Source of the DNA: Pseudacidovorax sp. | GTDB lineage: Bacteria > Pseudomonadota > Gammaproteobacteria > Burkholderiales > Burkholderiaceae_C | Direction: 5' to 3' | DNA length: 64,000 nt | Assembly: GCF_017991995.1 (NCBI RefSeq) | Contig: NZ_JAGOPN010000001.1 | Span: forward strand, 434,001 to 498,000 | Shown here: positions 27,903 to 38,243 of the stretch, one piece after another | Layout of the letters: the number at the start of each line of letters is the position of its first letter | How positions within the stretch are numbered: position 1 is the first letter of the stretch | Notes under the pieces: generated by a model | Told to the model about the DNA's origin: nothing | Databases searched by the model: none | The model's input: only the letters and a program-made list of their open reading frames with translations | Program-made: the position numbers and the translations under genes

Positions 27903-29426
27903 TCACTTCAACGAAATCGTCGTATTGACCCCCTGCGACACCGTCGAGTCGTCGAACCACCGCGCCGTCACCGTCTTGGTCTGCGTGTAGAACAACACCA
28001 CCTGCTTGCCGTAAGGCCCCAGGTCCCCCAGCTTCGAGGCCCGCGATCCCGTGAACGAGAACAGCGGCACCGGCACCGGGATCGGCACGTTGATGCCCAC
28101 CTGTCCCACGTCGATGTCCTCCTGGAACTTGCGCGCCGCCGCGCCCGACTGCGTGAAGATCGCCGTGCCGTTGCCGTTCGGATTGGCGTTGATGAACTCG
28201 ATCGCCTCGTCCAGCGACGACGCTTCGGCCAGGCACAGCACCGGCCCGAACACCTCCTGGTCGTAGATCGACATGCCCGGCTTCACGCCCGAGAAGACCG
28301 TCGGCCCGACGAAGTTGCCCTTCTCGTAGCCGGCCACCTGCGGGTTGCGGCCATCCAGCTCCAGCGTGGCGCCATCGGCCACACCGCGCTCGATCAGCCC
28401 CACCACCCGGTCGCGCGCCGCGCACGACACCAGCGGCCCCACGTCCGTGCCCTTCTCCGTGCCGGCGCTCACCTTCAGCGTCTTGGCCTTCTCCACCAGC
28501 TCGGGAATCCAGCTTTGCGCCTCGCCCACCAGCACCGCCACCGACACCGCCATGCAGCGCTGGCCCGCGGCACCGAAGGCCGCGCCGGCCAGCGCATTGA
28601 GCGTCTGCTCCTTGTTGGCGTCAGGCATCACGATGGCGTGGTTCTTCGCGCCCATCATGCATTGCACCCGCTTGCCGGCCAGCGTGGCGCGGTTGTAGAC
28701 ATGCGTGCCCACCTTGGTCGAGCCCACGAAGCTGATCGCCTTGATGTCGCGGTGGTCGCAGATGGCGTTGACCACCTGCTCGCCGCCGTGCACCACGTTC
28801 AGCACGCCGGGCGGCACGCCCGCCTCCAGCGCCAGCTCGACCAGGCGCATCGTCACCATCGGGTCCTGCTCGCTCGGCTTGAGCACGAAGGTGTTGCCCG
28901 TGGCGATGGCCATCGGGAACATCCACAACGGGATCATGGCCGGGAAGTTGAAGGGCGTGATGCCGGCGCACACGCCCAACGGCTGCAGCAGCGTGTACGT
29001 GTCCACGCCCCCCGCCACGTTGTTGGCCAGTTCGCCCAGCTGCAGGTTGCCGATGCCGGCCGCATGCTCCACCACCTCCAGGCCGCGGAACACATCGCCT
29101 TCGGCGTCCGGCAGCGTCTTGCCCTGCTCGGCCGTGAGGATGGCGGCCAGCTCGCCCATGTGCTCGCGGATCAACTGCTGCAGCTTCAGGAAGATGCGCG
29201 CCCGCTGGCCGATGGCCGTCTTGCGCCAGGTCTTGAAGGCCTTCTGCGCCGCGGCGACGGCGGCGTCCACCTCGTCGGGCGTGGCGAAGGGCACGCGGGC
29301 CAGCACCTCCTGGGTGGCGGGGTTGACCACGTCGCGCCATTCGGTGCTGCGGGATTCGACGAACTCGCCGCCGATCAGCAGTTTGACGGTGGGCACCCGC
29401 GATGCGGGCGTGGGGGTGGCAGTCAT
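27903..29426 (-). CDS. mmsA: methylmalonate-semialdehyde dehydrogenase (CoA-acylating)
   Basis: A 507 aa ALDH-family enzyme that turns methylmalonate semialdehyde plus CoA into propionyl-CoA at the end of valine degradation. The catalytic nucleophile is C291 in [11 protein letters not shown]262 in GAKNHAIV replaces the general-base glutamate of ordinary ALDHs, a mark of this CoA-dependent group. The N-terminus [18 protein letters not shown] is typical. It is divergent from a LysR regulator. It sits apart from mmsB and the other valine genes, on the far side of the inverted repeats. Confidence 0.96.
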   Translation of the reverse strand: MTATPTPASRVPTVKLLIGGEFVESRSTEWRDVVNPATQEVLARVPFATPDEVDAAVAAAQKAFKTWRKTAIGQRARIFLKLQQLIREHMGELAAILTAEQGKTLPDAEGDVFRGLEVVEHAAGIGNLQLGELANNVAGGVDTYTLLQPLGVCAGITPFNFPAMIPLWMFPMAIATGNTFVLKPSEQDPMVTMRLVELALEAGVPPGVLNVVHGGEQVVNAICDHRDIKAISFVGSTKVGTHVYNRATLAGKRVQCMMGAKNHAIVMPDANKEQTLNALAGAAFGAAGQRCMAVSVAVLVGEAQSWIPELVEKAKTLKVSAGTEKGTDVGPLVSCAARDRVVGLIERGVADGATLELDGRNPQVAGYEKGNFVGPTVFSGVKPGMSIYDQEVFGPVLCLAEASSLDEAIEFINANPNGNGTAIFTQSGAAARKFQEDIDVGQVGINVPIPVPVPLFSFTGSRASKLGDLGPYGKQVVLFYTQTKTVTARWFDDSTVSQGVNTTISLK

Positions 29427-29528
29427 GGCTTGTCTCCAGATGGGGCGGCGCTTGTGCCGCCGATGTGATCCGCCGCAGGATAGCTTTGCACTTTTGCCCC
29501 AGCAATAGACAAAAATTCGCGTCGCCTT

Positions 29529-29540
29529 TGCAAAATTGCA
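29529..29540. promoter_or_regulatory. LysR operator candidate between mmsA and its regulator
   Basis: TGCAA-AA-TTGCA is a perfect 5+5 palindrome five bases before the LysR ATG, inside an AT-rich 118-bp divergent promoter region. The position suggests autorepression and control of mmsA. Confidence 0.45.
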
Positions 29541-29544
29541 GACC

Positions 29545-30447
29545 ATGGACTGGGACAACCTGCGCTACTTCCTCGAACTCGCCCGCGCCGGCACGCTGAT
29601 GGCCGCGGCGCGCCGGCTGGCGGTGGACCACACCACCGTCGCGCGCCGCATCCAGGCGCTGGAAAAAGCCCTGGGCGCCGCCCTCTTCACGCGCGAGGCC
29701 GGCGGACATCGGCTGACCGAGGCCGGCCGGCAACTGCAGCCCCAGGCCGAGGCCATGGAGGCCGCCTTTCACGCGGTCGAGCGCACCAGCCCGGCCCTGG
29801 CACCGCAGGAAGGCCTGTCGGGCACCGTGCGCGTGGGCGCCACGGAAGGCTTCGGCACGCGGGTGCTGGCACCCGCGCTGGCCGCATTCGCCGCAGGCCA
29901 TCCGCGCCTGACCATCGACCTGCTCGCCTTGCCGCGCCTGCTGCAGCTGTCGCGGCGCGAGGCCGACATCGTGATCGCGCTGGAGCGCCCGGCGCGGGGC
30001 TCGGTGGTGGCCACGCGGCTCACGGACTACAGCCTGCGCCTGTACGCCTCGCACGACTACCTGGCGCGCCATGCGCCCATCTCGCGCCGCGAGGACCTGC
30101 GCGGCCACGCCTTCGTCAGCTACGTGGACGACCTGCTCTTCTCCAAGGAGCTACGCTTCCTGGGCGAGTTGCACCGGCCCGATGGCTTCTCGCTGCGCAG
30201 CACCAGCGTGCTGGCCCAGCACGAGGCGGCGGCCGCCGGCGCCGGCATTGCCGTGCTGCCGGCCTTCGTCGCCGAAGGCGACGCGCGGCTGGCGCCCGTG
30301 CTGCCGGCGTTGGCGCGTTTCACGCGCACCTTCTGGATGTCGATGCCCGCTGAAGGCAAGCAGCAGCCGCGCATCCTGGCCGTGTGGAACCTGCTCAAGA
30401 CCGTGGCAGAACGGGAGCAGACCCGGCTTCTGCCACCCGCGGCCTGA
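29545..30447 (+). CDS. LysR-family regulator divergent from mmsA
   Basis: A 300 aa LTTR. The HTH includes [20 protein letters not shown], in the His-Thr-Thr-Val subgroup that often controls aldehyde dehydrogenase or methylmalonate genes. Placement opposite mmsA makes it the likely regulator of valine degradation; Pseudomonas uses the unrelated AraC-type MmsR for this. Its TGA is immediately followed by the reverse stop of the next gene (TGATCA at 30445-30450), so the two convergent genes meet with no spacer. Confidence 0.92.
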   Translation: MDWDNLRYFLELARAGTLMAAARRLAVDHTTVARRIQALEKALGAALFTREAGGHRLTEAGRQLQPQAEAMEAAFHAVERTSPALAPQEGLSGTVRVGATEGFGTRVLAPALAAFAAGHPRLTIDLLALPRLLQLSRREADIVIALERPARGSVVATRLTDYSLRLYASHDYLARHAPISRREDLRGHAFVSYVDDLLFSKELRFLGELHRPDGFSLRSTSVLAQHEAAAAGAGIAVLPAFVAEGDARLAPVLPALARFTRTFWMSMPAEGKQQPRILAVWNLLKTVAEREQTRLLPPAA

Positions 30448-32493
30448 TCAGCGCAGCACCACGCGGGGCGGCGACATCTGCACCTGGTTGCGGCCACTGG
30501 TCTTGGCGGCATAGCAGGCGGCGTCGGCGGCGGCCACCCAGTCCTGGGCCGTGCGGATGTCGGGCGTCAGCTCGGCCACGCCGATGCTGGCGCCCACGCG
30601 CAGCTCCTGCTCTTCCCACGGCACGACGATCTCCTGGACGGCCGCGCGGATGCGCTGGGCCACCGCCAGAGCCGCCATGCCGCTGCACTGCTCCAGCAGC
30701 AGCGCGAACTCGTCGCCGCCCAGCCGCACCACCAGGTCGCCCGAACGCGACTGCGCCGCAATGGCCTGCACCACCTGCTTGAGCACCTCGTCGCCGGCCA
30801 GGTGGCCGGCCGTGTCGTTGATGGGCTTGAAGTGGTCGAGGTCGATGAAGATCAGCACCGCGGGGCTGAACAGCTCCCGGTTGCCCATCACGCGCGCAAT
30901 GCGCTGGTCGAAGAACATGCGGTTGGCCGCACCGGTGAGCGGGTCGTGCCGGCTCTGCCACTCCAGGCGCTGGCGCACCAGCTTCTGCTCGGTGACGTCG
31001 GCCACCGTCCAGATCTCGCCCAGCGACAGGTCGTCCCAGTCCACCGGCCGGCTGCGCAGGTTGGCCCAGAAGCCCAGGCCGTCGCTGCGCCGCAGGCGCC
31101 AGTCGCCGCCATAGGGCACGCCCAGCGCGGCGGCGCCGCGCGCGGCCTGCAGGAAGCGCTGGAAGCCATCGGCTTCCTCGAACAGCTCGTGGGCGGCGCG
31201 TCCCAGCATCTGCGGCGCGTCATTGCCGAACAACCGGCAGCATTCGGCGCTGGCCAGCTCGACCACGCCCTCGCGCACGAAGGCCACGCCCACGGGCGCG
31301 GCGGCGAGCACGGCGCGCAGGCGTGTCTGGATCTCGGCGTGGGCATGGGCCAGCCCGGCCTGTTCGGTGGCCCACAGCCGAAGCAGGGTGGACAACTGGC
31401 CCAGTTCGCCCGCACCGCCCGGCCACCCCATGCCCGGCTGCGCATCGGCCATGGGCGCGGTGAGCCGCTGCACGCGCCGCACCAGGCGGCCCAGCGGCCG
31501 CAGGCGCCAGACGATCCACGCGCAACTCAACAGGCCGGCCAGCAGTACGGCGCCGAGGGTCCATTGCAGCGTGTGCTCGAGTTCGTCGTCAAGCCCCCCC
31601 TGCAGGCCCGAGACCGGCCGGGCCTGCCAGATGAGCCACGGCGTCTCCGACACGGGCACGGCCGCCACCACCTGTCCACCGGCCACGGTGACGAAGCCTT
31701 CGGTGAGGCGCGGGCTGCCCTGCGCCCGCCAGGCCTCGAAGGCCTCCGCGAAGCGCGCCTCCCGCGACAGCGGCAGGCGCTGCAGGGCCAGGCCACCGTC
31801 GTGGCTCAGGATCTGGCCCTGGTCGTCCGTGACCACGCGCACGGCCCCGGGCAGCCGTCCCACGGCCATGCGGCCGACGTCGCCGCTGTCCAGGCGCAGC
31901 ACACCCGCCACCACCGCGACCACGCGCTGCCCATCCATCACCGGCAGCGCCATCACGATGGACACGCGGCCCGTGTTGCGCCCGGCGATGGGCTGCGACA
32001 GCACAGGCTTGTGGGTGCGCATCACCTCCTGGAAGTAGGACCGGTCGTCCATGGGGCCGATGGCCGGCATGACCTGGACGCCATGCTCATCGGCACGTGC
32101 CAGCGGCTGGCCGAGCGCATCGATCAGGAAGGAGGCGGAGAAGACGGTGCCCAGGCTCGACGCGAGCACGGTGAAGCGCTGTGCGCGCTCCTCGTCGCTG
32201 GCCGCGGGCTGGAGCATGCGCGCCGTGCCGGCCAGCGCGGCTTCGCGCTGGTGCTGCAGGCTGGACATGGCCTCGGCCGTGGCACGCGTGCTGGCGCGCT
32301 GATGGTCTTCGTCGCTCACGCGCGCGATGCGCTGCGCCAGGTGCGAGACGGCCAGCCAGATGGCCACGCTGGCCGCCACGGCCAGCAGGGCTACCACGGC
32401 AACCAGGCTGGCGCGCAGGCGCCATGCCACGTCGTCGAAGGCCGGCATGGCGGCCTGCCCACGGGCCGGCGTCTTCCTGCCCAGGCGAGGCAT
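30448..32493 (-). CDS. membrane diguanylate cyclase with Cache, PAS and GGDEF domains
   Basis: A 681 aa protein. N-terminal helix (about residues 28-50), periplasmic Cache-like sensor, second membrane helix (about 310-335, LLAGLLSCAWIVWRL), a PAS domain (VLAAAPVGVAFVREGVVELA onward) and a C-terminal GGDEF domain. The catalytic motif is intact (RLGGDEF) and the RxxD inhibitory site (RSGD) is five residues before it, so it should be a product-inhibited cyclase. It is third in a c-di-GMP operon, 17 bp after the EAL gene. The ATG at 32493 avoids overlap with that gene. Confidence 0.92.
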   Translation of the reverse strand: MPRLGRKTPARGQAAMPAFDDVAWRLRASLVAVVALLAVAASVAIWLAVSHLAQRIARVSDEDHQRASTRATAEAMSSLQHQREAALAGTARMLQPAASDEERAQRFTVLASSLGTVFSASFLIDALGQPLARADEHGVQVMPAIGPMDDRSYFQEVMRTHKPVLSQPIAGRNTGRVSIVMALPVMDGQRVVAVVAGVLRLDSGDVGRMAVGRLPGAVRVVTDDQGQILSHDGGLALQRLPLSREARFAEAFEAWRAQGSPRLTEGFVTVAGGQVVAAVPVSETPWLIWQARPVSGLQGGLDDELEHTLQWTLGAVLLAGLLSCAWIVWRLRPLGRLVRRVQRLTAPMADAQPGMGWPGGAGELGQLSTLLRLWATEQAGLAHAHAEIQTRLRAVLAAAPVGVAFVREGVVELASAECCRLFGNDAPQMLGRAAHELFEEADGFQRFLQAARGAAALGVPYGGDWRLRRSDGLGFWANLRSRPVDWDDLSLGEIWTVADVTEQKLVRQRLEWQSRHDPLTGAANRMFFDQRIARVMGNRELFSPAVLIFIDLDHFKPINDTAGHLAGDEVLKQVVQAIAAQSRSGDLVVRLGGDEFALLLEQCSGMAALAVAQRIRAAVQEIVVPWEEQELRVGASIGVAELTPDIRTAQDWVAAADAACYAAKTSGRNQVQMSPPRVVLR

Positions 32494-32510
32494 CAGGCGG
32501 CGGACGGTCG

Positions 32511-34157
32511 TCACGGCGGGAGCGCTTTGTTCATGGCGGGCGCATTGTCCGACGGCGGCTTCCACAGCGGCTGTCTTTCGTAGGCGTCGATCCAGCCGAA
32601 GACCTCCGCTGCCGGCATGGGCCGAGCAATGCCGAAGCCCTGCGCCAGGTGGCAGCCCAGGGCCAGCAGCGCCTCGCCGTGCTCGCGGGTTTCCACACCC
32701 TCGGCGGTGACCTCCAGACCGAGGGCGCGGGCCAGCGAGATCACGCCCTGCAGGATGGCGCGGTCCTGCGGGTCGGTGAGCACGTTGCGCACGAAGGACT
32801 GGTCCAGCTTGAGACCGCTGACCGGCAGCCGCCGCAGGTAGGTCAGCGAGGAATAGCCGGTGCCGAAGTCATCCATCACCACGTCCACGCCCAGCTGGCG
32901 GCAGGACTCGATGAAGCTGGCGGCCAGGTCGATGTCGCGGATGGCGCTGGTCTCCAGGATCTCCAGCACCAGGGCGCCGGCATGTCGCTCGGGAAAGCGC
33001 TCCAGCAGCGCGGACAGCCGCCGCACCACATCCGCCCGCATCAGCAGCCCGGCGCTGATGTTGACGCTGACCGACAGCCGGCGACCCTGCGCGGCCCACT
33101 GCCGCACCGCCTCGATGGCGGCGCCGATGGCCCATTCGCCCAGCTGCTCCGACAGTTCGTGATCCTCGATGGTGGGCACGAACTCGGCCGGCATCAGCAC
33201 GCCGCGCTGCGCGTGGTTCCAGCGGCTGAGCGCCTCCATGCCCACGATGGTGCCGCGCTGCATGTCGACCTTGGGCTGGAAGACGAGGAAGAACTCGCCC
33301 GCGTCCAGCCCCTCGGCGATGCGCTGGCGCTGCTGGGCCAGACGCTGCTCGTGCGCATGCTCCTGCGCGTCGAAGAAGTTGACCTGCCCGCCCCCGGCCC
33401 GCTTGGCACCGAAGGCGGCCTGGCGGGCCTGGCGCAGCAGCACCTCGATGGACGGGCCTTCCTGCTCGCGCAGCGCCACGCCGACGCTGGCCCCCACGGT
33501 CAGCGGCTGGCCGTGGACCTGGAAGTCGTCGCCCAGCCGGCCGAGGCAGTACTCGAGGATGCCCTGGCATTCCGGCCAGCCCGCGTTGGGCAGCACGGCC
33601 GCGAACTCGTCGCCGCCCACCCGGGCCAGCGCCGCGTCTTCGGGCAACCCCAGTTCCAGCCTGTGCACGACCTCCAGCAGGACGGCGTCGCCGCCAGAGG
33701 GGCCGAAGCGCCCGTTGATCTCCCGGAAGCGGTCCAGGTCGAGGTAGATGACGGCCAGCCGGGCCAGCGGCACGCTGCGCTCGGCCGACAGCTCGGGCAG
33801 CGATGGCAGGCGGCCCGGCAGGCGGGTCAGCGGATCCAGGCGGTGCAGCACCTCGGTGCCCGGGCCGCGGCTGGCTGTCCACAGCACGCTGCCGTCCTCT
33901 GCGCGTTCGCCGCGCAATTCGACCTGCACGCGGCCCTTGGGCGTGCGAAGGCCCACCCAGCAGGCCGGGCCGGGCCCCTTGGCAGGCACCTCGGCCTCCT
34001 CGAAGCCGCGCTCGCCGGCGGCCAGCAGGGTCTTGGCCTTGATGCCGGGTTCGGCCGCGCCGCAGGTCAGCGCCTGGGCCGCGGCATCCGCCCAGCGAAG
34101 CTCCCCCGCCACGGTGCGAAAGTGGCAGACCGCCGGCCGGGGAAGACGGTGGGGCAT
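32511..34157 (-). CDS. GGDEF-EAL bifunctional c-di-GMP protein
   Basis: A 548 aa cytoplasmic protein with an N-terminal region of about 140 residues, then GGDEF (ARVGGDEF kept, but no RxxD before it) and a full EAL phosphodiesterase domain. EAL residues are intact: GMEALSRW, NISAG, the ETSAIRD glutamate, MDDFGTGYSSL, KLDQSFV and AEGVET. Phosphodiesterase activity is therefore likely, with the GGDEF part either active or a GTP sensor. It lies between two GGDEF genes on the same transcript, which suggests local balancing of c-di-GMP. Confidence 0.92.
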   Translation of the reverse strand: MPHRLPRPAVCHFRTVAGELRWADAAAQALTCGAAEPGIKAKTLLAAGERGFEEAEVPAKGPGPACWVGLRTPKGRVQVELRGERAEDGSVLWTASRGPGTEVLHRLDPLTRLPGRLPSLPELSAERSVPLARLAVIYLDLDRFREINGRFGPSGGDAVLLEVVHRLELGLPEDAALARVGGDEFAAVLPNAGWPECQGILEYCLGRLGDDFQVHGQPLTVGASVGVALREQEGPSIEVLLRQARQAAFGAKRAGGGQVNFFDAQEHAHEQRLAQQRQRIAEGLDAGEFFLVFQPKVDMQRGTIVGMEALSRWNHAQRGVLMPAEFVPTIEDHELSEQLGEWAIGAAIEAVRQWAAQGRRLSVSVNISAGLLMRADVVRRLSALLERFPERHAGALVLEILETSAIRDIDLAASFIESCRQLGVDVVMDDFGTGYSSLTYLRRLPVSGLKLDQSFVRNVLTDPQDRAILQGVISLARALGLEVTAEGVETREHGEALLALGCHLAQGFGIARPMPAAEVFGWIDAYERQPLWKPPSDNAPAMNKALPP

Positions 34158-34219
34158 GGTGTGGGGGAAGAAGGGCCGGTGTTCAGCGCAGAGGGCGGCG
34201 ACGGCGTCCGGCGGGCGCC

Positions 34220-35683
34220 TCAGAGGGGCCGGCGCTGCGCCGGGCCCTCCGACTCGTAATGGCGGGCCTTGTCCTCGTACATGGCGCGGTCGGCGGCCTG
34301 CAGCGCGTTCTCGAGCGACTCGCCCGCCTGGCAGGTGGCGGCGCCCATGGCGAAGCTCAGCAGGTGACCGGAGGGGCCGCCGTAGAACTGGTTGTTGAGG
34401 TCCACCAGGGTGGTCAGGTGCTCGCGCACGCTGCGCACGCCGCGCTCGTCGGTGTCGGGCATCAGCACGATGAATTCGTCGCCGCCCACCCGGGCCACGC
34501 ACGCGGGCGCGTCCACCAGCTTGGCCAGCACCTCGCCCGCGCGGCGCAGCAGGGCGTCGCCGGCGGCATGGCCGACCTGGTCGTTGACCTGCTTGAGGCC
34601 GTTCATGTCGAGCGCAAGGATGGACACGGGCCAGGGGCCCTTGCGCGTCAGGCGCAACAGTTCCTCGGTGTAGAAGGTGCGGTTGCGCAGTTGCGTGAGC
34701 ACATCGTGCGTGCCCAGGTATTCAAGGTAGGCCTCGGCGCGGCGGCGCGCGGTGATGTCGACCAGCGAGAGCAGCACCAGGTCCCAGTTGTCCTGCCGGT
34801 CGGGCAGGATGGAGAACTGCATGTAGATGTAGACCGGCTCGCCGCCCAGCGTGTAGTTGACCACCTCGCGCTGCTGCAGCGTCTTGCCGTCCCAGAGGTC
34901 GCGCAGCTGCTCGGCGAAGGAGTCGTGCATCTCTCCGCGGAACACCTTGGGCAGGTTGCGCAGCAGCGTGGCCTTGTCGGGCGCGCCCAGCATGCGTAGC
35001 GTCTCCTCGTTGACGTCGAGCACGCGGATCTCCTGCACGCAGCGGCCGACGAACTCGGGGTGCACCTTGAGGAAGGTACCGAAGTCGCGGATGCCCTGCG
35101 CCCGCACCCCGTCGAGCAGGCGCTTGACGCCGCTGAAGTCCTCCACCCACAGCGACACGGGCGAGCGCTCGAAGAGGCCACGCGCGTAGCGCTCGCTGGC
35201 TTCGCGCAGCTTCTCGGCGCGTACGCGGGCGGTGATGTCGTCGAGCGAAATGAGCGCTCGCGACCAATCGGCCTCGTGGCCAGGCAGGATGCGGATGCGT
35301 ACCGTGACGTCCAGCCGCCGACCGTCGAGGGCATAGTTGACCGTCTGGTTCTCGATCTCGGTGCGTCCGTCCCAGAACTGCGCGAGTTCGTGGATCACCC
35401 GGTCAGACATGTCGTCCCGGAAGATTTCCGGCAGGCGCGAGACCAGTTCATCCTGGCTGGCGGCAGCGAACAGGCTCAACGTCTTCTGGTTGACCTGCAG
35501 CACGCGGATGCTGGCCATGCAGGCCGCCCGGCGCGACGGGTCGGCCTGGAGATATTCGACGAGGTCGATCACGCCCTCGCTGCGCCACTGATCGAAAAGC
35601 TGCTTGAGTCCGCTGTAATCCTCGAGCCAGAGCGAGACTGGCGCAAGATCGAACATGGTTTGGAAATCGTCGGAAGACGTCAT
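34220..35683 (-). CDS. tandem-PAS diguanylate cyclase
   Basis: A 487 aa soluble protein, first gene of the c-di-GMP operon. Two similar sensory modules lie in tandem: APVSLWLEDYSGLKQLFD near residue 14 and SPVSLWVEDFSGVKRLLD near residue 172 are clearly duplicated. A GGDEF domain follows with intact RVGGDEF. The inhibitory RxxD is absent at the expected place (DAPA instead), so the enzyme may escape product inhibition, unlike the third gene of the operon. No membrane segment, so it responds to an internal signal. Confidence 0.92.
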   Translation of the reverse strand: MTSSDDFQTMFDLAPVSLWLEDYSGLKQLFDQWRSEGVIDLVEYLQADPSRRAACMASIRVLQVNQKTLSLFAAASQDELVSRLPEIFRDDMSDRVIHELAQFWDGRTEIENQTVNYALDGRRLDVTVRIRILPGHEADWSRALISLDDITARVRAEKLREASERYARGLFERSPVSLWVEDFSGVKRLLDGVRAQGIRDFGTFLKVHPEFVGRCVQEIRVLDVNEETLRMLGAPDKATLLRNLPKVFRGEMHDSFAEQLRDLWDGKTLQQREVVNYTLGGEPVYIYMQFSILPDRQDNWDLVLLSLVDITARRRAEAYLEYLGTHDVLTQLRNRTFYTEELLRLTRKGPWPVSILALDMNGLKQVNDQVGHAAGDALLRRAGEVLAKLVDAPACVARVGGDEFIVLMPDTDERGVRSVREHLTTLVDLNNQFYGGPSGHLLSFAMGAATCQAGESLENALQAADRAMYEDKARHYESEGPAQRRPL

Positions 35684-35797
35684 GGCGGCGGACGCGTGAG
35701 ACAGCGCCGGATGCTATCAGCAGCCGGGCCGGTCGAGGGCCTCGGCAACTGCGAAAGCAGGCCGGGAACGGCGCAGGAAAACCCGGGAAGGACTCGC

Positions 35798-36715
35798 TCA
35801 GGCGTCGACGTCGCGGTCGGCCTCGGCCGCCGATTCGTGCGCCAGCGCCTGCGGCGTCAGGGCGATGTGCCCGCCCCCCTCGTCGTCCAGGAACTCGACG
35901 ATGTCCGGAAAGCGTTGCAGAAAGGCCTTGAAGCTGCGGCAGCCCAGCATGCCTTCGTCGAAGGCCGGCATCATGCGCTTCATCAAGGACTTGAGCGCGC
36001 CACAGTGCACGCGGTTCTCGCCCTGGCGGGCGATGATCTGGGTCACGGCCTTGACCAGCGCCTCCCGCGCGAGCTCCACGGTCAGCACCGTGGGGCCGCT
36101 ATCGGCGGGCTCGCCCGGCTCGCCGCCCTCGCCCTGCCCTTCCATGGCCAGTACCGAGGCCGCCACCGCCTCGCTGGCCTGACGCAGCTTGAGCAGCGCG
36201 CCATAAAACTTGAACTCGTTGCAGCTCGCCACCCAGTAGCGGTTGCTGTTGCCCTCGACCCCCACGCCGCCGATGAAGCGGCCGGCCTGCTTGACCTTCT
36301 GGGCCAGGCTGATGAAGTCGCTGTCGCACGAGACCACCACGACGTGCGTGATGTGGGGGTGCGTGTGCAGGTCGGACAAAGCGTCCAGCGCCATGCGGAT
36401 GTCGGCGCTGTTCTTCATGTTGGCGCCGCGCGGGAAGAGCTGGATCAGGTCGATGCCGGCGCCGTTCAAGGCATCGCGGTAGCGCGAGAAGAACTGCCAG
36501 TTGGCGTACGCGCGGTTGATGATGACGTCGCCCAGCGAGGCGGCGTAGTCGACGATGGCATCGACTTCCGCCACGGGCATCTGGACCGTGAGCCGGTGTT
36601 CGCGGTAGTAGTCCTGGCCGTTCTGCTGGTCGGTCAGGACCGCGTGCAGGTTTTCGAAGTCCCAGTACAGGGCCACCTTGGGCGCCTGCACACCGGCGCC
36701 GGTCCATTCACTCAT
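35798..36715 (-). CDS. NYN-domain nuclease with OST-HTH/LOTUS domain
   Basis: A 305 aa protein of the LabA/DUF88 type. The NYN (PIN-like) domain shows acidic positions D19 (YWDFENLH), D105 and D111 (SADIRMALDAL), and D131 and D133 (SCDSDF), expected to bind metal for RNA cleavage. The C-terminal 80 or so residues (from VELAREALVKAV) match an OST-HTH/LOTUS fold, an RNA-binding module. It starts only ten bases after scoB, same strand, so it is likely co-transcribed with the ketone-body CoA-transferase genes. The ATG at 36715 was taken rather than an upstream start inside scoB. Confidence 0.88.
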   Translation of the reverse strand: MSEWTGAGVQAPKVALYWDFENLHAVLTDQQNGQDYYREHRLTVQMPVAEVDAIVDYAASLGDVIINRAYANWQFFSRYRDALNGAGIDLIQLFPRGANMKNSADIRMALDALSDLHTHPHITHVVVVSCDSDFISLAQKVKQAGRFIGGVGVEGNSNRYWVASCNEFKFYGALLKLRQASEAVAASVLAMEGQGEGGEPGEPADSGPTVLTVELAREALVKAVTQIIARQGENRVHCGALKSLMKRMMPAFDEGMLGCRSFKAFLQRFPDIVEFLDDEGGGHIALTPQALAHESAAEADRDVDA

Positions 36716-36725
36716 CGATTGACTT

Positions 36726-37364
36726 TCACTGCAGGAGCTTGACTCCCGTCTTGGCTTGCACGGCGTCGAAGCTGACGCCATCGGCCAGCTCGACCACCTT
36801 CAACCCTTCGGGGGTGACGTCGAGCACAGCCAGGTCGGTAATGATACGGTCCACCACCCCCACGCCCGTCAGCGGGAGTGTGCATTGCGGCAGGATCTTC
36901 AGATCTTCCGTGCCGTCCTTCTTGCGGGCCACGTGCTCCATCAACACGATCACGCGCTTGACACCGGCCACCAGGTCCATGGCGCCGCCCATGCCCTTGA
37001 CCATCTTGCCGGGGATCATCCAGTTGGCCAGATCGCCCTTCTCGCTGACCTGCATGGCGCCCAGGATCGACAGGTTGATCTTGCCGCCGCGGATCATGGC
37101 GAAGCTCTCGTGGCTGCCGAAGATGGACGAGCCCGGCAGCGTGGTCACGGTCTGCTTGCCGGCGTTGATGAGGTCGGCGTCCACCTGGTCTTCCGTTGGG
37201 AAGGGCCCGATGCCGAGCATGCCGTTCTCGCTCTGCAGCCAGACTTCCTTGTCGCCGACGAAGTTGGCCACCAGCGTCGGGATGCCGATGCCGAGATTGA
37301 CGTAGAAGCCGTCTTCCAGCTCCTTGGCCGCGCGAGCGGCCATCTGGTCTTGGGTCCAGGGCAT
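36726..37364 (-). CDS. scoB: 3-oxoacid CoA-transferase subunit B
   Basis: A 212 aa beta subunit of succinyl-CoA:3-oxoacid CoA-transferase, which activates acetoacetate with CoA from succinyl-CoA. The catalytic glutamate is E46 in [16 protein letters not shown] and the [15 protein letters not shown] segment are family marks. It follows scoA by 14 bases and precedes the NYN gene by ten. The pair would let the cell use acetoacetate or related beta-keto acids. Confidence 0.95.
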   Translation of the reverse strand: MPWTQDQMAARAAKELEDGFYVNLGIGIPTLVANFVGDKEVWLQSENGMLGIGPFPTEDQVDADLINAGKQTVTTLPGSSIFGSHESFAMIRGGKINLSILGAMQVSEKGDLANWMIPGKMVKGMGGAMDLVAGVKRVIVLMEHVARKKDGTEDLKILPQCTLPLTGVGVVDRIITDLAVLDVTPEGLKVVELADGVSFDAVQAKTGVKLLQ

Positions 37365-37378
37365 GGGGAACTCCTCTT

Positions 37379-38185
37379 TTACTTGCTGGCGTTGTTCTTG
37401 ACGGTGGCGGGCACTTCCGTGCCGGCGGCCGCCTGCGCGATCACGGCCTGGGCCTCGACCTTGGCGGCGGCGGCATCGACGGGCGCGGCGGCGCTGACGG
37501 TGCGCTTCTCGATGCGCTTCTCGGGCGTGGCATTGAGCACGATGCGGTGCACGTAGATGCCGGGCAGGTGGATGTCGTCCGGTGCCAGTTCGCCCACCTC
37601 GACGATCTTCTCGACCTCGACGATGCAGACCTTGCCGGCCATCGCGGCGGCCGGGTTGAAGTTGCGGGCCGTCAGTCGGAAACGCAGGTTGCCGGACTTG
37701 TCGGCCACGTCGGCCTTGACCAGCGCCACGTCGGGCACCAGCGAGCGCTCCATGACGTAGGTCTCGCCATCGAACTCGCGCAGCTCCTTGCCCTCGGCCA
37801 CCAGCGTGCCGACACCGGTCTTGGTGAAGAAGGCGGGGATGCCGGCGCCGCCCGCACGCAGCTTCTCGGCCAGCGTGCCCTGGGGCGTGAATTCCAGCTC
37901 CAGCTCGCCGGCCAGGTACTGGCGCTCGAACTCCTTGTTCTCGCCGACGTAGCTGGCGACCATCTTCTTGACCTGCCGCGTCTCCAGCAGCTTGCCCAGG
38001 CCGAAGCCGTCGACGCCGGCGTTGTTGGAGATGCAGGTCAGGTCCTTGACGCCGCTTTCCTTGAGCGCATCGATCAGCGCCTCGGGAATGCCGCACAGGC
38101 CGAAGCCACCGACTGCCAGCGTCTGGCCGTCGGCAACGACGCCGGCCAGCGCCTCCTTGGCGGAGGCATAGATCTTGTTCGCCAT
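37379..38185 (-). CDS. scoA: 3-oxoacid CoA-transferase subunit A
   Basis: A 268 aa alpha subunit, partner of scoB. The N-terminus [13 protein letters not shown] and the CoA-binding [10 protein letters not shown] are diagnostic, as is [15 protein letters not shown]. It carries a C-terminal Ala-rich tail of about 35 residues (from [12 protein letters not shown]) beyond the usual end, low in complexity and rather acidic-neutral. The promoter is shared with a divergent PAS-LuxR regulator. Confidence 0.95.
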   Translation of the reverse strand: MANKIYASAKEALAGVVADGQTLAVGGFGLCGIPEALIDALKESGVKDLTCISNNAGVDGFGLGKLLETRQVKKMVASYVGENKEFERQYLAGELELEFTPQGTLAEKLRAGGAGIPAFFTKTGVGTLVAEGKELREFDGETYVMERSLVPDVALVKADVADKSGNLRFRLTARNFNPAAAMAGKVCIVEVEKIVEVGELAPDDIHLPGIYVHRIVLNATPEKRIEKRTVSAAAPVDAAAAKVEAQAVIAQAAAGTEVPATVKNNASK

Positions 38186-38243
38186 GGGTCCTCGCTTTGA
38201 AGAAGAAATGAGGGGATGCAGGAGGGAAAACCCCGCAACGATA

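Noticed and set aside
26893-28425. Long open frame crossing the repeat region and into mmsA on the minus strand
   Set aside because: It reads through both repeat copies and an mmsA out-of-frame part with Arg/Pro/Cys-rich nonsense; openness is due to high GC.
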